Shown here: in pieces, positions 40,571 through 43,097 of the stretch | Layout of the letters: the number at the start of each line of letters is the position of its first letter | How positions within the stretch are numbered: position 1 is the first letter of the stretch | Origin: Treponema sp. | GTDB lineage: Bacteria; Spirochaetota; Spirochaetia; Treponematales; Treponemataceae | DNA: 43,097 nt | Assembly (NCBI GenBank): GCA_017551705.1 | Contig: JAFZLA010000078.1 | Span: 1-43,097 of the forward strand | Reading direction: 5' to 3' | Notes under the pieces: generated by a model | Seen by the model: only the letters and a program-made list of their open reading frames with translations | Database searches by the model: none | What the model was told of the DNA's origin: nothing | Program-made: the position numbers and the translations under genes

Positions 40571-40990
40571 TCATATAAGTTCGCAAAACAGTTTAAGGTG
40601 TTCAAAAATATATAAAAGCAACTTAAAAACGCCGCATTGGTTTAACGGCGTATGTTGCGCAACTTTTAGCGCTAAGAAAAAACAAATGAAAACAGAGATT
40701 AAGGGAGCCAAAATATGCCAACAAAAATAGTAATATATTGGTGTGGTTGTAAAATGAACAAAGTGTGATGTGTACCATCTGTAAGCTAATTTAATTATAA
40801 GATATCCAACCGTTCCGAAAATTATCGCCAGCAAGATAAAATGCAGGGAAGTGAGGATATCCTTTGCTTGGACTTTCCCTAACGCAATTATAACTGCGAG
40901 ATAGACTGTTGTGAATATCGCTCCAATGATTGCATTTGTGATTAAAAAAACAGGTAGCGCTGCTTTTTCCTTTTGTTTTTGAACGTCCAT
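40571..40990 (-). CDS. small integral membrane protein, unknown function
   Basis: 139 residues with three or four hydrophobic segments: about 12-37 (LPVFLITNAIIGAIFTTVYL), 46-70 (LHFILLAIIFGTVGYLIIKL), and 88-112 (FCWHILAPLISVFICFFLAL), then an amphipathic end. No family recognised. AAGGAGG precedes ATG 40990. Its -10 box (41022-41027) lies 10 bases from a 17-bp palindrome at 41037-41053 that is repeated in front of the HTH regulator gene, so the two genes are probably co-regulated. Confidence 0.7.
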   Translation of the reverse strand: MDVQKQKEKAALPVFLITNAIIGAIFTTVYLAVIIALGKVQAKDILTSLHFILLAIIFGTVGYLIIKLAYRWYTSHFVHFTTTPIYYYFCWHILAPLISVFICFFLALKVAQHTPLNQCGVFKLLLYIFEHLKLFCELI

Positions 40991-41021
40991 AAAATCCTCC
41001 TTGAGAAATGATTATTATTCA

Positions 41022-41053
41022 ATTATAAAATTATTTTTCTCATAGATTGAGAA
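41022..41053 (-). promoter_or_regulatory. promoter and operator of the membrane-protein gene
   Basis: Minus-strand TATAAT (41027-41022). Palindrome TTCTCATAGATTGAGAA at 41037-41053 covers the -35 position, where no good -35 hexamer exists. Confidence 0.6.
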
Positions 41054-41054
41054 T

Positions 41055-41552
41055 TTATTTATCTTGAGGAAGGAACATGCTGACAAGTTCGGATACGATT
41101 TTTAAGTCTGCCGCGCGTTCCTTGTCATATGAGCGTTCCGCAGTGTCCTTTAGACGTTTTAACGCGTCAACTTGTTCTTGCGTTATTGGGAAGGGAAGGG
41201 TAAAGTTAAAGTCAAATGCGTAGCGTTTTGCGTACTCCGTATAATAGTAGCCGCTCTCGTCGCAAATTTCGTATTCGCCGGCTGAGATTTCGCTTGGCAG
41301 TTTGTTTTTTTTATGAAAGTTTTCGCATCCTGTAAGTTTCTTTAGTTGCTTTAGGTCGCGATATAAAGTGGCGCGGCTCGATTTTATTTTTGACCGTTCG
41401 AATCTTTTTAGGTAGTCAATTATGTCTTGCACGGACTTTATGTCCGTTTCGCTTGTATGGTTTATAAAGAAATTGTTCAAGATAAGAAGCCTGCGAAGGC
41501 TGTCTGTGGTGAGCATTGAGACAGGTTTCTTCGGTGGTGTTTGTTTTTGCAA
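41055..41552 (-). CDS. short winged-HTH transcriptional regulator (WYL-regulator-like N-terminus)
   Basis: 165 residues from TTG 41552, supported by AAGGAGG 6 bases upstream; ATG 41516 is an alternative. The N-terminal winged helix reads LRRLLILNNFFINHTSETDIKSVQDIIDYLKRF...SSRATLYRDLKQLKKL, like DeoR/WYL-type regulators. A short middle part (YYYTEYAKRYAFDFNFTLPFPITQEQVDALKRL) follows, but the WYL sensor domain is absent, so it may be a natural short form. A palindrome at 41588-41608 overlaps its own -35 position, implying autoregulation. It lies between the PD-(D/E)XK-like gene and the membrane gene. Confidence 0.75.
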   Translation of the reverse strand: MQKQTPPKKPVSMLTTDSLRRLLILNNFFINHTSETDIKSVQDIIDYLKRFERSKIKSSRATLYRDLKQLKKLTGCENFHKKNKLPSEISAGEYEICDESGYYYTEYAKRYAFDFNFTLPFPITQEQVDALKRLKDTAERSYDKERAADLKIVSELVSMFLPQDK

Positions 41553-41574
41553 TGTTGCCCTCCTTGCAGCTAAT

Positions 41575-41608
41575 ATTATAAACTTTGTTTTCTCGTAGAG
41601 TGAGAAAA
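41575..41608 (-). promoter_or_regulatory. promoter and operator of the HTH regulator gene
   Basis: Minus-strand TATAAT (41580-41575). Palindrome TTTTCTCGTAGAGTGAGAAAA at 41588-41608; its inner 17 bases match the site at 41037-41053 at 15 positions and lie at the same 10-base distance from the -10 box. Confidence 0.65.
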
Positions 41609-42496
41609 TTAGCGCGATATGTCATAACGCGCTAAATATTTTTCTCGTTCTTTGTCATTTGAAAAGTCAATTTTGCTTTTTGCTTCTTGAAAGGTGGCGT
41701 ATTCAACGGCAAAATCAATGTTGAGTTCCTTGAACAAGGGCATAAAAACCTTGTTCGCCTTTTCGACAAATTCTTTTGCTTCCGTTTCTTCTATTTTGTA
41801 ATCGTCGCAGTCGTATTTCCAGACAATGTTTTGCAGTACAACCTTTTTGACGGAAGTTTTTTCGGCGCAAAAATGGTTGTAAATAGCCAAAATATGGATA
41901 GCCATTTGAATTGCGTCGTATCTTTGCGTTTTGTGCAAGAGCCTTCCGTCTTTATCTTTTTGGTCGTGAACGAGCGATTTGAAAAATTCAATAAAAATAT
42001 CTGCCTTGACATTTTGCGGCAAATACATATCTTCGTTTAGATATGCCGGTGAAAGGTTTTTAGGAGCGTTGAGCCATTCCATCATTTTGGCTTCGACAGC
42101 GTAAAATTCGCTTTTGTCAGACGAATAAAATGTTGCGTCAAGATGGGCGTTGTGCGACGTGTCCTTTTCGTCTTTTATGGCTTTTATTTCTGTTTCATAT
42201 TCCGGAGCCAAAAAATCTGTCTCATTGTATGAGAATCTTTTTTGTCCGAGCAAATTGAAAATCATTGCCGCTGACGAGCGGACGGCTTCAACACCAGTCC
42301 CCAACATTATGTTGCTTGACGGAATTTCAAATAGATTGTTTAAATAGTCGAGCAAATAAAATTCTTCTTTTTCGCTGCCTTTCCAACGAATTGACCCAAA
42401 ATCCTTTTCTGTCAAAATCCTGCCTTGTTCTTTTGCCGCCGCAAGAAGCGCTTGTTTTAGATTTTTGAGCAAATCAAATTCCATTTGTTTTTTCAT
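41609..42496 (-). CDS. PD-(D/E)XK nuclease-like protein, unknown function
   Basis: 295 residues from ATG 42496 (GGAGG upstream; the in-frame ATG at 42508 lies before that site). A motif resembling the PD-(D/E)XK nuclease core is seen at residues 120-137: HLDATFYSSDKSEFYAVEAK, with Asp 120, Glu 135 and Lys 137. The surrounding sequence is helical with a hydrophobic helix around AIQMAIHILAIYNHF. No restriction or transposon partner is adjacent. The family is not recognised beyond the motif. Its stop codon touches the operator of the HTH regulator gene. Confidence 0.65.
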   Translation of the reverse strand: MKKQMEFDLLKNLKQALLAAAKEQGRILTEKDFGSIRWKGSEKEEFYLLDYLNNLFEIPSSNIMLGTGVEAVRSSAAMIFNLLGQKRFSYNETDFLAPEYETEIKAIKDEKDTSHNAHLDATFYSSDKSEFYAVEAKMMEWLNAPKNLSPAYLNEDMYLPQNVKADIFIEFFKSLVHDQKDKDGRLLHKTQRYDAIQMAIHILAIYNHFCAEKTSVKKVVLQNIVWKYDCDDYKIEETEAKEFVEKANKVFMPLFKELNIDFAVEYATFQEAKSKIDFSNDKEREKYLARYDISR

Positions 42497-42516
42497 AAGA
42501 ACCTCCATAAAGTTGC

Positions 42517-42544
42517 TTGACTTTTCTGCGGTAAAGTGTATAAT
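42517..42544 (+). promoter_or_regulatory. promoter toward the last gene
   Basis: TTGACT (42517-42522), 16-base spacer, TATAAT (42539-42544). Would give a leader of about 100 bases before GTG 42651. Confidence 0.5.
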
Positions 42545-42561
42545 ATATATAAATATATTAT
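42540..42561. repeat. AT-only 9-bp palindrome between divergent genes
   Basis: ATAATATAT and ATATATTAT with a 4-base centre, overlapping the -10 box at 42539-42544 and lying upstream of the PD-(D/E)XK-like gene. Confidence 0.5.
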
Positions 42562-42650
42562 GCCTATTTACATATTAAATATAGTAAAATGTAAAAGTTT
42601 TGTCAAGAGCCGTTAACTTTTTTGAGCGGTTTTTTAGGAGGAATGCGATT

Positions 42651-43055
42651 GTGAAACTAGACAAAAAAACAGTGGATGGCAAATTTCTGGAGATTTATCC
42701 TAATTTTAAGAAATTCCTTGATGACAACGATAAGAATGTTGCTGAGTTGCGGAAACTTTGTTATAAGGCGGCCTGCGATGAAGAAATCCTTTCCAACATA
42801 AGATTTTGCAATGACAAATTTGAAATTCCGCCAGTCCGAAGTTTTTGCGCTCAATTTAAAGACGAAATAGATACAATCAGAAAGAATTGTGTTGGGGAAA
42901 AATTATCCGATTCGTTAAAGCGCGGACTTGGAGCTTTTTGGGGATCGGTCTTTAAAGGATGTTTGGGATACCCTCGTTCTGAAAACAAGCCTGTGCCGTT
43001 AAAGGATTTTGGTGTGAGCACGGCAAGTTTTTTCTATATTGACCCGGACAGGTGA
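42651..43055 (+). CDS. hypothetical protein
   Basis: 134 residues. GTG 42651 is chosen because AGGAGG lies 9 bases upstream; the open frame extends to TTG 42600 but without a site. The product starts VKLDKKTVDGKFLEIYPNF and is mixed helical, with Cys at several places (KLCYKAACDEE, RFCND, SFCAQF, KNCVGE, KGCLGY). A C-terminal SENKPVPLKDFGVSTASFFYIDP has a beta look. No signal peptide or membrane segment. Family unknown. Codon use is AT-richer than in the core genes. Confidence 0.65.
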   Translation: MKLDKKTVDGKFLEIYPNFKKFLDDNDKNVAELRKLCYKAACDEEILSNIRFCNDKFEIPPVRSFCAQFKDEIDTIRKNCVGEKLSDSLKRGLGAFWGSVFKGCLGYPRSENKPVPLKDFGVSTASFFYIDPDR

Positions 43056-43070
43056 GAGTATTTTTTTTAT

Positions 43071-43097
43071 TTGACAGATTTGCAGGGGGGGGGGATA
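43071..43097 (+). promoter_or_regulatory. -35 box with G10 tract in the promoter spacer (cut by window end)
   Basis: TTGACA at 43071-43076 is followed by eight bases and ten G (43085-43094), then ATA at the window edge, where a -10 hexamer would fall at 17-18 bases spacing. Tract length would set promoter spacing. Confidence 0.5.

Noticed and set aside
40580-40740. Possible small RNA or coding sequence on the plus strand after the terminator
   Set aside because: The stretch is antisense to the membrane-protein gene and shows no promoter, hairpin or start signal.

Overview
The window looks like chromosomal DNA of a Treponema-type spirochaete with mid-range GC. The evidence is an archaeal/eukaryotic-type phenylalanyl-tRNA synthetase alpha chain, a DUF5312-like protein of a kind I associate with spirochaetes, an M23 peptidase-bactofilin-YaaR-PSP1 run of the sort found in treponemes, lipoproteins with short spirochaete-style lipoboxes, and poly-G tracts at places where treponemes use them for phase variation. 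The genus is inferred from gene content; no rRNA or other taxonomic marker is present. No tRNA, rRNA, CRISPR array or insertion sequence was seen. No stretch longer than about 200 bases lacks a gene or gene remnant.

Layout. 1-10.2 kb: the end of a PcrA/UvrD helicase; parA-parB-acyl-ACP thioesterase on the minus strand; a divergent SAM methyltransferase; a MscS channel; endonuclease III; and a NarL-type two-component system whose sensor gene is split by one in-frame TGA. 10.3-20.1 kb: a GH5 cellulase lipoprotein, metK, a CBM48 protein, pheS, two secreted proteins, a rhomboid protease, a GAF-GGDEF diguanylate cyclase and a DUF5312-like protein. 20.2-24.1 kb: a phase-variable FGE-fold lipoprotein (G8 tract), a PIN-domain cassette between two near-identical terminators, dusB and tatD. 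24.3-28 kb: the M23-bactofilin-YaaR-PSP1 run and a methyltransferase with a palindromic promoter. 28-33.7 kb: an RND tripartite efflux operon (outer-membrane factor, adaptor, pump) followed by a PII-like protein. 33.8-37.6 kb: aspS-pyrE-HD protein. 37.6-40.5 kb: a small protein plus GNAT pair, a second FGE-fold lipoprotein broken by a one-base frameshift, and a histidine phosphatase. 40.5-43.1 kb: an AT-richer accessory stretch with a membrane protein, a short HTH regulator, a PD-(D/E)XK-like protein and an unknown protein, ending in a G10 tract.

How it works together. The core genes (parAB, metK, pheS, aspS, pyrE, dusB, nth, pcrA) are housekeeping. The cell-envelope genes (MscS, bactofilin/M23, RND pump, rhomboid) are conserved. 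The most unusual content is surface-related. Two FGE/C-type-lectin-fold lipoproteins share a gap-free 32-codon C-terminal segment that differs mainly in a block of NNC codons, with hairpins just after the stop. This resembles targets of diversity-generating retroelements such as treponemal TvpA, although no reverse transcriptase or template repeat lies here. One of the two carries a G8 tract inside its signal peptide. At the right edge a G10 tract sits between a TTGACA box and the place where a -10 box should fall.

Two regulatory themes recur. Many genes have a -10 hexamer only 6-10 bases before the start codon and no ribosome binding site, which suggests widespread leaderless transcripts. 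In the right-hand accessory stretch, a 17-bp palindrome sits at the same distance upstream of two -10 boxes, one before the HTH regulator and one before the membrane protein, which suggests a small dedicated regulon.
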